Shown here piece by piece: positions 9,012 through 18,100 of a stretch of 64,000 nt of DNA; the first letter of the stretch is position 1, and each line of letters starts with the position of its first letter. The position numbers and the translations under genes were made by a program. The notes under the pieces were generated by a model. It was not told the DNA's origin. It saw only the letters and a program-made list of their open reading frames with translations, and did not search any database. Source of the stretch: Amycolatopsis mediterranei (lineage in GTDB: Bacteria > Actinomycetota > Actinomycetes > Mycobacteriales > Pseudonocardiaceae); the NCBI RefSeq assembly GCF_026017845.1, contig NZ_CP100416.1, forward strand, positions 844,589 to 908,588. The letters are read 5' to 3'.

Positions 9012-9791
9012 ATGCAGCAACCGCCGCCGTACGGCCAAGGCCAGCCGGGGTACCCGGGCTATCCGCAGCAGCCCGGATATCCGCCGCAGCAGGGCTATCC
9101 GTCCGGGTACCCGCAGCAGCAGGGCTATCCGCCCGGGTATCCACCGCCGGGCTACCCGCCGGCCGGGTACGGCGCACCGACACCGCCGCCGAAGAAGAAG
9201 CGGACCGGGCTGGTCCTCGGCATCGTCGGCGGCGTCGTCGTGCTGCTCGGCGCGGGCATTCCGCTGGGCATCTTCGCGGGCGACTACTTCGCGAGCACCG
9301 GCGCGGCACCGTCGTCGTCGCCGGTGCCCGCCGAGTGCCAGGTCCCGGCGCCGGTGCTGGAGAAGGCGGGCTTCCCGAGCTTCGTGCTGGGCGGCCAGGG
9401 CACCCAGGACCTCCCGGGCATCAAGCAGCAGGGCTGCAGCTGGAAGCCGGGCCCGGACGAGAACGTCCGCGACGCCACCATGCACGTCCAGATCACGCAG
9501 TACTCCGGGGCGAGCGCGCGCGAGCAGGCGAACGACCTGTTCAAGCCGAAGGCACCGGCGCTCCCGCCGACGGACGTGCGCGGCATCGGCGACAAGGCGG
9601 TCCTGGTCCGGCTGGCCACCGACAGCGCGTTCAGCGGGTCCGAACTGCATGTCCTGAAGGGCACGACCGTCGTCATCCTCGAAGTGTCCGGCTGGGACAA
9701 GGGGTTCTTCTCGAACTCGCCGATGCCGCAGGAGGAAACCGACGCGGCCGTGCAGGCGGTCGGCGCGGAGATCGTCAAAAAGCTGCGCTAG
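9012..9791 (+). CDS. membrane-anchored DUF3558-like protein with YPxQQ-rich N-terminus
   Basis: A protein of 259 residues. Residues 1-58 are a Gly/Tyr/Pro/Gln-rich cytoplasmic tail with repeats such as QGYPPGYP. A lysine patch (PPKKKRTG) is followed by one transmembrane helix (about 62-86). The extracellular domain has two cysteines, in CQVPAPVLEKAGF and QQGCSWKPG, laid out as in DUF3558 proteins of actinobacteria, where they probably form a disulphide. ATG 9012 has GGGAGG 6 bases upstream. Its TAG stop overlaps the stop of the opposed gene. The family call is an inference and the function is unknown. Confidence 0.8.
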   Translation: MQQPPPYGQGQPGYPGYPQQPGYPPQQGYPSGYPQQQGYPPGYPPPGYPPAGYGAPTPPPKKKRTGLVLGIVGGVVVLLGAGIPLGIFAGDYFASTGAAPSSSPVPAECQVPAPVLEKAGFPSFVLGGQGTQDLPGIKQQGCSWKPGPDENVRDATMHVQITQYSGASAREQANDLFKPKAPALPPTDVRGIGDKAVLVRLATDSAFSGSELHVLKGTTVVILEVSGWDKGFFSNSPMPQEETDAAVQAVGAEIVKKLR

Positions 9792-10558
9792 GCGGGCGCG
9801 GGCAGCGTCCGGCAGAGCGCGGCCGGGAACTTCGGCTCGACCACCAGGATCTCCGCGCAGCCGGCGGAGCGGGCCTGCGCGAACGACGTCCACCCCGCGT
9901 CGCTCCAGCGGAAGGCGGTGCGGGACGGCGGCTCGGACTGGTGCTGCAGGAGGTCGAGGATCAGCCAGCCCGGCACGCACGCGCGGATCGTGCCGGGGCT
10001 CACGGCACCGGCGGCGGACACCGCGGCACCGATCCACGCGGGATCGCAGTGGTCGGCGGGCGCGGCACAGCTGCCTTGGCGGTCGCAGTGGCCCCAGCCC
10101 GCGCCCAGCTTGTGCCAGGCGTTGCCGGTGTCGGCGTTGAGGATGACCGTCCGGTCCGCGATCGGGTCCCTCGTCGTCAGCCGCACTTCCGCGGCCACCT
10201 TGTCCTGGCAGCCGCCCGCGGCCGGGCGGGTCGAGTAGACGACGTCCGCGCGGATGTCCGTCTTCGCCTCCACGACCTGTTCGATCCGCGGCTCCCGGAC
10301 GCAGCCGGGGTCCTTGCCGGGCAGCGCGACCTGGACGAAGAGGCTGTGGTCGTCCGAACCGGGGCGGATCCCGGTGATGTCGGCGCGGAACGAGCGCCAC
10401 TGGGCGCCGATGGTCGTGGGCGCGGTGGCCGCGGCCGTGGCGCCCGGAACCCCGCAGCCGGCGACGACCGCTGCAGCCGCTACTGCCGCTCCCACCACTC
10501 CTGCCGCGACGAGGGCGCGGGTGACTGCCGAGTCCGGCCGTCTCCGCGGTTCGGTCAT
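9788..10558 (-). CDS. putative secreted lipoprotein, unknown function
   Basis: A protein of 256 residues. An arginine-rich start (MTEPRRRP) precedes a hydrophobic segment ending in VVAGC, a plausible lipobox, so it is probably an extracellular lipoprotein. The mature part has several cysteines (KDPGC, GGCQD, GHCDRQGSC, DHCDP, AGC) that could form disulphides. I do not recognise the domain. ATG 10558 is preceded by GGGGGTGG at good spacing; TTG 10570 and GTG 10564 are alternatives. Its stop overlaps the stop of the convergent DUF3558-like gene (CTAG at 9788-9791). The juxtaposition of two small extracellular proteins may be functional but nothing proves it. Confidence 0.75.
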   Translation of the reverse strand: MTEPRRRPDSAVTRALVAAGVVGAAVAAAAVVAGCGVPGATAAATAPTTIGAQWRSFRADITGIRPGSDDHSLFVQVALPGKDPGCVREPRIEQVVEAKTDIRADVVYSTRPAAGGCQDKVAAEVRLTTRDPIADRTVILNADTGNAWHKLGAGWGHCDRQGSCAAPADHCDPAWIGAAVSAAGAVSPGTIRACVPGWLILDLLQHQSEPPSRTAFRWSDAGWTSFAQARSAGCAEILVVEPKFPAALCRTLPAPA

Positions 10559-10603
10559 CGCCACCCCCAAAGTCCACCGGGGAATCTAGCCGACGCCGCA
10601 GCG

Positions 10604-11092
10604 TCAGGCGGCCGGACCGGGTTTTTCGCGCAGCGTGACGTTCTTCTCCAGGTAGACCGCCCCGGCGATGTGGCCGTCGGGCGCCGGCGCGTCGGTGAGC
10701 CGGTAGCCGGCCCGTTGGTACAGCGCGATGTTGCGGGTACTGCGCGCCCCGGTGAAGAGGGCGAACCGGCGGGCTTCCGCGGGCGCCTGCGCTTCGGCGT
10801 GGGCGAGCAGCCGGCGACCCAGTCCGCGCCCGGCGAAGTCCGGTGCGACCATCAGCCTGCCGAGTTCCCAGCGGTCCCCGTCCAGACGGGCGCGCACGGC
10901 GCCGATCAGCCGGTGGTCCTGCCGCAGCACCCACACCGACCACGTTTTCGTCCAGTCACGCACGTCTTCGAGGGTCTCGTGCAGGGCGGGGATGGCGAGG
11001 GTGTCGTTGAGGACGGCCTCCTGCACCCAGCAGCAGCGCTGGAGGACCAGCAGTTCGGCGCAGTCTTCGGGGCGGGCGTCGGTGAGCTCCAC
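10604..11092 (-). CDS. GNAT family N-acetyltransferase
   Basis: A protein of 162 residues. The GNAT fold shows as LIGAVRARLDGDRWELGRLMVAPDFAGRGLGRRLL, which contains the acetyl-CoA pyrophosphate loop (RGLGRR), then NIALYQRAGY, the usual motif B. The N-terminal part has two cysteines (LQRCCWVQEA). Such proteins acetylate small amines, antibiotics or protein N-termini; the substrate cannot be predicted. It is divergent from the HD-domain gene, separated by 53 bp. Confidence 0.88.
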   Translation of the reverse strand: MELTDARPEDCAELLVLQRCCWVQEAVLNDTLAIPALHETLEDVRDWTKTWSVWVLRQDHRLIGAVRARLDGDRWELGRLMVAPDFAGRGLGRRLLAHAEAQAPAEARRFALFTGARSTRNIALYQRAGYRLTDAPAPDGHIAGAVYLEKNVTLREKPGPAA

Positions 11093-11145
11093 GCCGCCTG
11101 TCTAGTGACCGGCGCCGGTGCGGGCAACTTCATTACCGTGGCGGG

Positions 11146-11694
11146 GTGAACCTGCGTCACGCGCTCGACGCCCCGGGATTCGCCCCGCTGCCGCCCCGGG
11201 CGCGGACTTTGCTGGAGACACTGGCCGCGCCGCCCCGATTGGGCGCGCACCTGCGGGTGGTGCACGACGTCGTGGTCACGCTGACCGGGTGGGTGGGGCC
11301 GCGGGTGGACGTCCCCGCGGTGCTGTTCGGTGCGGCGACGCACGACATCGGGAAGATCCTGCATCCCAACGAGCTGTCCGGGCCGGGATCGGCGCACGAG
11401 CTCGCCGGGTACTCGTTGCTGCGTTCGCGGGGGGTCGAGGAGTCTTTGGCGCGCTTCGCGCGGACGCACGGCTCTTGGGACGCTGCCGACGTCACCTTCG
11501 AAGATCTGCTCGTCACGCTGGCGGACAAGGTGTGGAAGGGAAAGCGGCTGCCGGAGCTGGAGCAGCGGGTCGCCGAGCGGCTCGATGGGCCGCCTTGGGA
11601 GACCTTTCTGGCCCTCGACGACGAGCTCGAGCGGATCGCTTCCGGTGCCGACGCGCGCTTGGCTTTCCAAGCCGCGTACCCCACTAGTGGGTGA
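11146..11694 (+). CDS. HD-domain phosphohydrolase-like protein
   Basis: A protein of 182 residues. The metal-binding HD motif is clear: ATHDIGK with His66-Asp67, preceded by a histidine in LRVVHDVVVTL and followed by HPNELSGPGSAHELAG and RTHGSW. This matches HD phosphohydrolases acting on nucleotides or phosphate esters. It lies just upstream of the LexA box and the mutagenesis cassette but ends 38 bp before that box, so it is probably not in the SOS regulon. The substrate is unknown. Confidence 0.85.
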   Translation: MNLRHALDAPGFAPLPPRARTLLETLAAPPRLGAHLRVVHDVVVTLTGWVGPRVDVPAVLFGAATHDIGKILHPNELSGPGSAHELAGYSLLRSRGVEESLARFARTHGSWDAADVTFEDLLVTLADKVWKGKRLPELEQRVAERLDGPPWETFLALDDELERIASGADARLAFQAAYPTSG

Positions 11695-11732
11695 CTTGAC
11701 ACCTCGAGTGGTTCGCGGTTGACTGGTCTCAG

Positions 11733-11748
11733 TCGAACAGACGTTCGA
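11733..11748. promoter_or_regulatory. LexA-binding SOS box
   Basis: TCGAAC-AGAC-GTTCGA is a perfect match to the actinobacterial SOS box (TCGAAC-N4-GTTCGA). A TTGACT hexamer at 11719-11724 could be the -35 element, so LexA would cover the promoter spacer and -10 region. It lies 100 bp upstream of the imuA' start and should control the imuA'-imuB-dnaE2 cassette. Confidence 0.93.
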
Positions 11749-11848
11749 CGTGGAACCGCCGCCTTCCCCGCGGCGAACCAGTGCTGTCGGTCGCGTTTTG
11801 GGAGAGGCTCGGCCGCCGGCCCTAGTCCGTAGTGGGGAGGTGCGTGCG

Positions 11849-12544
11849 GTGACCGCTGTGGTGGAGCCGCCGGTGGCCCGGCTGGCGGCCCTGCCCGGGG
11901 TCAGCACGGCGAGCCGGGTGGCGGCCCAGGCCGAGCGGGCCAGGGCGACGGGAAGGGTGCTCCCGGTCGTCCCGGCGCTGGCCGGGCTGCTGCCCGACAT
12001 CGGGCTCCGGCGCGGGAGCACGGTGGCGGTCCACGGCGGCACCTCGCTGCTGCTCGCCCTCCTCGCCGCGGCCACGACGGCGGGCTCCTGGGCGGCGGTG
12101 GTCGGCATGCCCTCGTTGGGGATCGCGGCGGCGGCCGAATACGGGGTCGACGTCACCCGCCTGGCCCTTGTCCCGCGTCCCGGGGCGGAGCTCCCGGCGG
12201 TGATCGCGGCGTTGCTGGACGGCGTCGACGTGGTGGCGGTCCAGTCGGAGACGATCCAGCCAGCCGTGGCGCGTCGGCTGTCGGCCCGGGCTCGTCACCG
12301 CGGTTCGGTGCTGGTGTCGGCGGGGGCATGGCCCGGAGCGGACGTGGAGCTGTCATGCCGTCGTGAGCCTTGGTCGGGCCCATCCGGTGGGTACGGCCAC
12401 CTCGAGTCACGCCGGGTGCGGGTCCGAGCCCACGGCCGCGGCCCGGCAGCCCGCCCCCGCGCGGCCGACCTCCACCTCCCGGCAGCCGACGGCGAGATCA
12501 CCCAGGCGCTCCCCGCCCCCTCGCTCCGCGAGGCCACCGCATGA
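11849..12544 (+). CDS. imuA': ImuA'-like RecA-fold accessory protein of SOS mutagenesis
   Basis: A protein of 231 residues. It resembles a degenerate RecA core: GVSTASRVAAQAERAR, VLPVVPALAGLLPDIGLRRGSTVAVHG (the usual P-loop has become VHGGTSLLL), GSWAAVVGMPSLGIAAAAEYGVD, and ALLDGVDVVAVQSE in the Walker B region. In mycobacteria ImuA' works with ImuB and DnaE2 in damage-induced mutagenic translesion synthesis. GTG 11849 was chosen because GGGGAGG ends 8 bases upstream; an upstream in-frame GTG at 11750 would start inside the SOS box region. Transcription should be induced by DNA damage through the LexA box. imuB follows after a 418-bp repeat-filled gap. Confidence 0.9.
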   Translation: MTAVVEPPVARLAALPGVSTASRVAAQAERARATGRVLPVVPALAGLLPDIGLRRGSTVAVHGGTSLLLALLAAATTAGSWAAVVGMPSLGIAAAAEYGVDVTRLALVPRPGAELPAVIAALLDGVDVVAVQSETIQPAVARRLSARARHRGSVLVSAGAWPGADVELSCRREPWSGPSGGYGHLESRRVRVRAHGRGPAARPRAADLHLPAADGEITQALPAPSLREATA

Positions 12545-12574
12545 CTCCCACCTACCCCCACCCCCCATGCCCCG

Positions 12575-12910
12575 CCAGCCACGCATGTGACCTCACCAGT
12601 CACGCGAGATGCCCTTCCAATCACGCGAGTTCCGCCTCCAGTCACGCGAGATCGGGTCCTGCTCCCGCGAACCGACCCTCCGGGTGCGCCGGCCGACCCT
12701 CCAGCGACGCGAACCGACCGTCGGGGTACGCGAGTCGACTCTCCGAGGACGCGAACCGACCCTCCGAGGACGCGAACCGACCCCGCAAGTACGCGGGCCG
12801 ACCCTCTGGGTGGGTGGGCCAACCCTTGGGGTGCGCGAGCCGACCCTCCGAGGACGCGAGCCGACCCTCCGAGTGCGTGGGCCTACCGCCCAGGTCCGCG
12901 GGCGGACCAC
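12575..12910. repeat. sixteen degenerate 21-bp tandem repeats between imuA' and imuB
   Basis: From 12575 the sequence divides exactly into sixteen 21-bp units with no indels. A typical unit begins CCGAGGACGCGAACCGACCC and ends in T. The most constant part is a CGCG core at unit positions 8-11; positions 3-7 vary most. Units 0-3 carry CACGC with a different tail, units 4-13 end in GACCCT-like bases, and units 8 and 9 are nearly identical. Because 21 is seven codons, several frames on both strands stay open and would encode heptapeptide repeats, but no start, ribosome site or codon bias singles one out. The array fills most of the 418-bp gap. The period equals two turns of B-DNA. Confidence 0.93.
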
Positions 12911-12962
12911 CACTCCATGACCTCCGCCCGCGTCGCAGTGGCGGTCGAGTTCGGGAGGCCAA

Positions 12963-14570
12963 ATGACCGTCCCGTCCCCACGCAGCACACCCGACGCCCC
13001 CGCCCGCATGCTCGTCCTGTGGTGCCCGGACTGGCCCGCCGTCGCCGCTGCGGCCGTTGGCGGGGTTGATGCCGCCCTGCCCGTTGGCGTCTTCAGCGCC
13101 AACCGGGTTGTCGCCTGCAACGCCGTTGCCCGGCGGAGTGGCGTCCGGCGGGGGATGCGGCGGCGAGATGCTCAGTCGAACTGTCCGGAACTCGCCGTCT
13201 TCCCCGCCGACGACGGGCGGGACGCGCGGCTTTTCGAAGCCGTCGCGCGGGCCGTCGAAGGGCTCGTTGTCGGGGTCGAGGTCGTGCGGCCCGGGCTGGT
13301 CGCCGTTCCCGTCGACGGGGCTGCCGGCTACTTCGGCGGAGAACACGCGCTCGTCGAACGGCTTCTCGACGAGGTCGCCGCGGCGGCCGGGGTCGAGTGT
13401 CAGGTCGGCGTCGCCGAGGGGCTCTTCGCCGCGACGCTCGCCGCGCGCTGCGGTGAGCTCGTCCCGGCCGGGCGGGTTGCCGAATTCCTCGCCCCGCTTC
13501 CGGTCACCGAGCTCGACCAGCCCGGTGCCGACCGTGCGGAGCTAGTCGATCTGCTCCGTCGCCTCGGGCTGAAGACGCTCGGTGCGTTCGCCGACCTGCC
13601 GGAACGGGACGTCGCCAACCGCTTCGGTGCGGCCGGGCTGCTCGCCCACCGGCTGGCGCGCGGCCGTTCCGAACGGCCGCCGCTGCGCCGCCGGCCACCG
13701 CCCGAACTGGCGCTGGCCGAGGAGTTCGACCCCGTGGTCGAGCGGGTCGACGTCGCGGCGTTCCTCGCCAAAGGGCTTGCGACGCGGTTCTGCGCGGCCC
13801 TCGCCGGGCACGGTCTCGCCTGCACGCGGCTCGGCATCTACGCGGTCACCGAAGAAGGCGAACACCTCGGCCGGGCGTGGCGCTGCGCCGAACCGCTGAC
13901 GCCCGCCGGCGTCGCCGATCGCGTGCGCTGGCAGTTCGAGGGCTGGCTGCGCGCCGCGCCCGGGCAGCGTCCGACATCCGGCGTCGTGCGGCTGCGGCTG
14001 GAACCCGAGGAGGTCGTCGAAGGGCGGTCGCTGCAGCTCGACCTGTGGCGCAACGGCGGTTCCGACGAGGCCGACGAGCGGGCGGCCCGCGCGTTCGTGC
14101 GGGTCCAGGGCCTGCTCGGGCCCGAAGGCGTGCTCACCCCGGTGCTCGACGGCGGCCGCGACCCGGCGGGCCGCGTCTGGCTGGTGCCCTGGGGCGACCC
14201 GCGCGAGCGGACGACACCTCCGGACGCGACCTGGCCGGGGCGGCTGCCGTCCCCGTCCCCGGCGACGGTCCTCGACCGGCCGGTCCCGGCACAGGTCTTC
14301 GACGACGGCGGCCGGGCCGTCGGCATCACGGCCCGCGACCAGCTCACGGCGCCCCCGCGACGCCTCACCATCGCGGGCGGCGCGGGCCGGGAGGTCGTGG
14401 GCTGGGCGGGCCCGTGGCCCCTGACGGGCGACCGCCGCCGGCCCGGCCCGCGGCGGGCGCGGCTGCAGCTGGTCCTGGCCGGTGAGGGAGACGAGCCACC
14501 CGAGGCGGTGCTGGTGCACTGCGCAGGCACGGAAAATCCACTGTGGACGGTCGAGGGAGTGTACGACTGA
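12963..14570 (+). CDS. imuB: ImuB, catalytically inactive Y-family polymerase-like protein
   Basis: A protein of 535 residues. It begins RMLVLWCPDWPAVAAA, a Y-family start, and continues with ANRVVACNAVARRSGVRRGMRRRDAQ, the little-finger-preceding palm motif, and LRRLGLKTLGAFADLP, a helix-hairpin-helix. The acidic residues that bind metal in active Y-family polymerases are not in place, as expected for ImuB, which acts as the hub joining DnaE2, ImuA' and the sliding clamp. ATG 12963 has GGGAGG just upstream. The following small gene starts 2 bp after its stop. Confidence 0.93.
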   Translation: MTVPSPRSTPDAPARMLVLWCPDWPAVAAAAVGGVDAALPVGVFSANRVVACNAVARRSGVRRGMRRRDAQSNCPELAVFPADDGRDARLFEAVARAVEGLVVGVEVVRPGLVAVPVDGAAGYFGGEHALVERLLDEVAAAAGVECQVGVAEGLFAATLAARCGELVPAGRVAEFLAPLPVTELDQPGADRAELVDLLRRLGLKTLGAFADLPERDVANRFGAAGLLAHRLARGRSERPPLRRRPPPELALAEEFDPVVERVDVAAFLAKGLATRFCAALAGHGLACTRLGIYAVTEEGEHLGRAWRCAEPLTPAGVADRVRWQFEGWLRAAPGQRPTSGVVRLRLEPEEVVEGRSLQLDLWRNGGSDEADERAARAFVRVQGLLGPEGVLTPVLDGGRDPAGRVWLVPWGDPRERTTPPDATWPGRLPSPSPATVLDRPVPAQVFDDGGRAVGITARDQLTAPPRRLTIAGGAGREVVGWAGPWPLTGDRRRPGPRRARLQLVLAGEGDEPPEAVLVHCAGTENPLWTVEGVYD

Positions 14571-14572
14571 GC

Positions 14573-15103
14573 ATGGACGAGAACTACGCACGAAAGCTGC
14601 GCAACTGGCTGCGAGCCGAGCCCGGCGCCACGCCCAGCGGGACATCGGAGGAGCGCGAGTGGCTGCGCGAGATCCCCGAGCCCGCGACGGACGAGCAAGC
14701 GGACACGCCGGACAGGTGGACGGTCCGCGGGCAGCTCCCGGAGCCGCCCGCCGCCGACGACGAGTGGATCTGCCCGGTGATCACGCTTCCGGTCCAGCGC
14801 TCGTCGCGGGAGAACGGGTGCCGCATCAGCGGAATCGAGATCCGCTGGAGCCCGCCGGCGCGGGTGGGCGGTCGCGCGGGGACGCGGGGCGTGAGCCGCA
14901 TGAGCCGGGCTGAGGCGAGCCAACCCACGAACGCGGACGGCCACGCGGAGGCGCCGGATGTAAGCCGCATGGGTGACGCCGAGGCGCCGGCAAGCCCCAT
15001 GACCGAAGCCGAAGCCCGATCCCGCTGGAACCACCCGACCAACTGGCACCGTCGCCGCCGGGCGGCGGAGGACCAGCGGCGCGACCAGCCCGGGAGTCAC
15101 TGA
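14573..15103 (+). CDS. small hypothetical protein inside the SOS mutagenesis cassette
   Basis: A protein of 176 residues with no family I recognise. The first hundred residues look folded: DENYARKLRNWLRAEPG, EREWLREIPEP, and DEWICPVITLPVQ. The central part (about 105-155) is low complexity with three related units around SRMSRAEAS, SRMGDAEAP and PMTEAEARS. The C-terminus is basic (WHRRRRAAEDQRR). It begins 2 bp after the imuB stop and its TGA directly abuts the dnaE2 ATG, so it must be cotranscribed and probably coupled. Mycobacterial cassettes do not have this gene. A role in mutagenesis is inference from position only. Confidence 0.75.
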   Translation: MDENYARKLRNWLRAEPGATPSGTSEEREWLREIPEPATDEQADTPDRWTVRGQLPEPPAADDEWICPVITLPVQRSSRENGCRISGIEIRWSPPARVGGRAGTRGVSRMSRAEASQPTNADGHAEAPDVSRMGDAEAPASPMTEAEARSRWNHPTNWHRRRRAAEDQRRDQPGSH

Positions 15104-18100
15104 ATGGGCTGGAACAACCCACCCGTCCGCTGGAAGGACCTCGCCCGCACTCTCGCCGGCGGGATGCCGCCGGGCGACCACGGTGACAGTCCCGCCTGGG
15201 GCCGTCACCGCGAGGGATACCAAAGACCCGGCGACCTTCCCGCCCGGCGCAACGATGATGGCGCCGAAACCGTCCGCGTTCCCTACGCCGAACTGCACTG
15301 CCACTCCAACTTCAGCTTCCTCGACGGGGCCAGCCACCCCGAAGAACTCGTCGAAGAGGCCGCGCGCCTCGAACTCGACGCCATCGCCCTCACCGACCAC
15401 GACGGCATGTACGGCGTCGTGCGCTTTGCCGAGGCCGCGCGGGAACTCGGCGTCGACACCGTCTTCGGCACCGAGCTCAGCTTCGGCCTGCGCAGCCCGC
15501 AGAACGGCGTTCCCGATCCGGAAGGCGAGCACCTCCTCCTGCTCGCCCGCGGCGACCAGGGCTACCGGGCCCTCTGCCGCGCCATCACCGCCGGGCAGAT
15601 CCACCACCAGGCCGAAAAGGGACGGCCCAGCTACGACCTCGGCGCGGTCGCCGAGGAGGTCGCCGGCCAGTGCGTGGTGCTGACGGGCTGCCGCAAGGGC
15701 GCCGTGCGTTCGGCCCTCGTCGCGCACGGCCCGGCGGCCGCCGCGGAGAAGCTGAAAGAACTGGTGGACCGCTTCGGGCGCGACAACGTCTACGTCGAGC
15801 TCACCGACCATCGCCAGCCCCTCGACAGCACCCACAACGACCTCCTGACGCAGCTCGCCGGCGAACTCGGCCTGCCGACCGTCGCCACCACCGCCGCCCA
15901 CTACGCGCGGCCCGAACGTGCCCCGCTGGCCGATGCTCTCGCCGCGATCCGGGCCCGGCGGGGGATCGACGAACTCGAAGGCTGGCTGCCCGCCGCCGGG
16001 ACAGCCTTCCTCCGCAGCGGCGCCGAAATGGACGCCCTGTTCCGGCGGTACCCCGGCGCCGTCCGGCGCAGTGCCCTGCTCGGCATGGAATGCGCGTTCC
16101 CGCTGAAGCTGATCGCCCCCGAGCTGCCGCCCTTCGACGTCCCCGAGGGCTACACCGAAACGACCTACCTCCGCGAGCTGACGAAGGAAGGCGCCGAGGA
16201 GCGTTTCCAGGGCAAGCCACACGAAGAACAGGCGAAGGAACAGATCAAGCACGAGCTCGCCATCATCGAAGAACTCGGCTTCCCCGGCTACTTCCTCATC
16301 GTCTGGGACATCGTCCGGTTCTGCCGCGAGCACGACATCCTGTGCCAGGGCCGCGGCTCGGCCGCGAACTCGGCCGTCTGCTACGCGCTCGGCATCACCA
16401 AGGTCGACTCCGTCGCCTACGAACTGCTCTTCGAGCGCTTCCTCGCCCCGGACCGGGACGGCTACCCCGACATCGACCTCGACATCGAGTCCGACCGCCG
16501 CGAGGAGGCCATCCAGTACGTCTTCGAGAAACACGGCCGCCTCAGAACCGCCCAGGTCGCGAACGTGATCACCTACCGCGCCCGGTCCGCCGTCCGCGAC
16601 GCCGCCAGGGCACTGGGCTACTCGCCGGGCCAGCAGGACGCCTGGAGCAAGCAGATCGACCGCTGGGGCTCGCTGCAGAACACCGAAAAGGACCACGACC
16701 ACGACATCCCGGACGAGGTCCTGCAGCTCGCCTTCGCGCTCGAGGACTTCCCGCGGCACCTGGGCATCCACTCCGGCGGCATGGTCATGTGCGCCGAGCC
16801 GGTGAGCCAGGTCGTCCCGGTCGAGTGGGCGCGGATGGCCGACCGCAGCGTGATCCAGTGGGAGAAGGAGGACTGCGCCGCCGCCGGGCTGGTCAAGTTC
16901 GACCTGCTCGGCCTCGGCATGCTGTCCGCGCTGCACTACATGATCGACCTCGTCGCGGAGTACAAAGACGAACAGGTCGACCTGGCCGAGCTCGACCTGG
17001 CCGACGAGAAGATCTACGACATGCTGTGCCGCGCCGACGCGATCGGCGTCTTCCAGGTGGAGAGCCGGGCGCAGCTGGCGACGCTGCCGCGGCTGCAGCC
17101 CCGCGAGTTCTACGACCTCGCCGTCGAAGTCGCCCTGATCCGGCCGGGCCCGATCCAGGGCGGCTCGGTGCACCCGTACATCCGCCGCAAGCAGGGCCGC
17201 GAGGAGTGGACCTACGACCACCCGCTGCTGGAGAGGGCGCTGCACAAGACCAAGGGCGTGCCGCTGTTCCAGGAGCAGATGATGCAGATCGCGCTGGACG
17301 TCGCGAACTTCACCGCGGCCGAGGCCGACCAGCTGCGGCACGCGATGGGGTCGAAGCGGTCGGACCGGAAGATGGACCTGCTGCGGCAGCGGTTCCTCGA
17401 GGGCGCCGCCGCGAACGGGGTCGATGACGAGCTCGCGCAGAAGATCTTCCTGAAGCTCAAGGCGTTCGCGAACTTCGGCTTCCCGGAGAGCCACGCGCTG
17501 AGCTTCGCGCACCTGGTCTTTTCCAGCGCCTACTTCAAGTTCTACCACCCGGACGCGTTCCTGGCGGGCCTGCTGCGCGCGCAGCCGATGGGGTTCTACT
17601 CACCGCAGTCGCTGGTCGCCGACGCGCGGCGCCACGGCGTCACCGTGCACGGCCCGGACATCAACCGAAGCCTGCCGCACGCGACCCTGGAAGCCTTGCC
17701 GGACAAGGGAAAGCTCCACGCCGTACGAACCGGGCTGAGCACCGTGCGCAAGATCGGGGAAGACCTCGCGAAGCGGATCGTCGCCGAGCGCGCGGAGAAC
17801 GGCGACTACCGCGACATGGCCGACGTCGCTCGTCGCGTGCGGCTGACCACGCCCCAGATCGAGGCGCTGGCCACGGCCGGTGCGTTCGCCGGATTCGGCG
17901 GCGATCGCCGTCAGGCGCTGTGGACCGCGGGCGCCGTCGCCGGCGAACGCCCGGAGCGGTTGCCCGGCCTGGTCGGCTCACCGGCGCCGGTGCTGCCTGG
18001 GATGGACGGGCTCGACGTCGCGGCGGCGGACGTCTGGGCCACCGGCGTGTCGCCGGACAGCTACCCGACCGAGTTCATCCGCGACCGCCTCGACGAACTC

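Noticed and set aside
12575..12910. CRISPR array
   Set aside because: The 21-bp units follow each other without spacers and no cas genes are nearby.
13838..17548. Open frame of 1236 codons on the minus strand
   Set aside because: It is antisense to imuB, the small gene and dnaE2, all of which have clear family motifs; long antisense frames are normal at this GC content.
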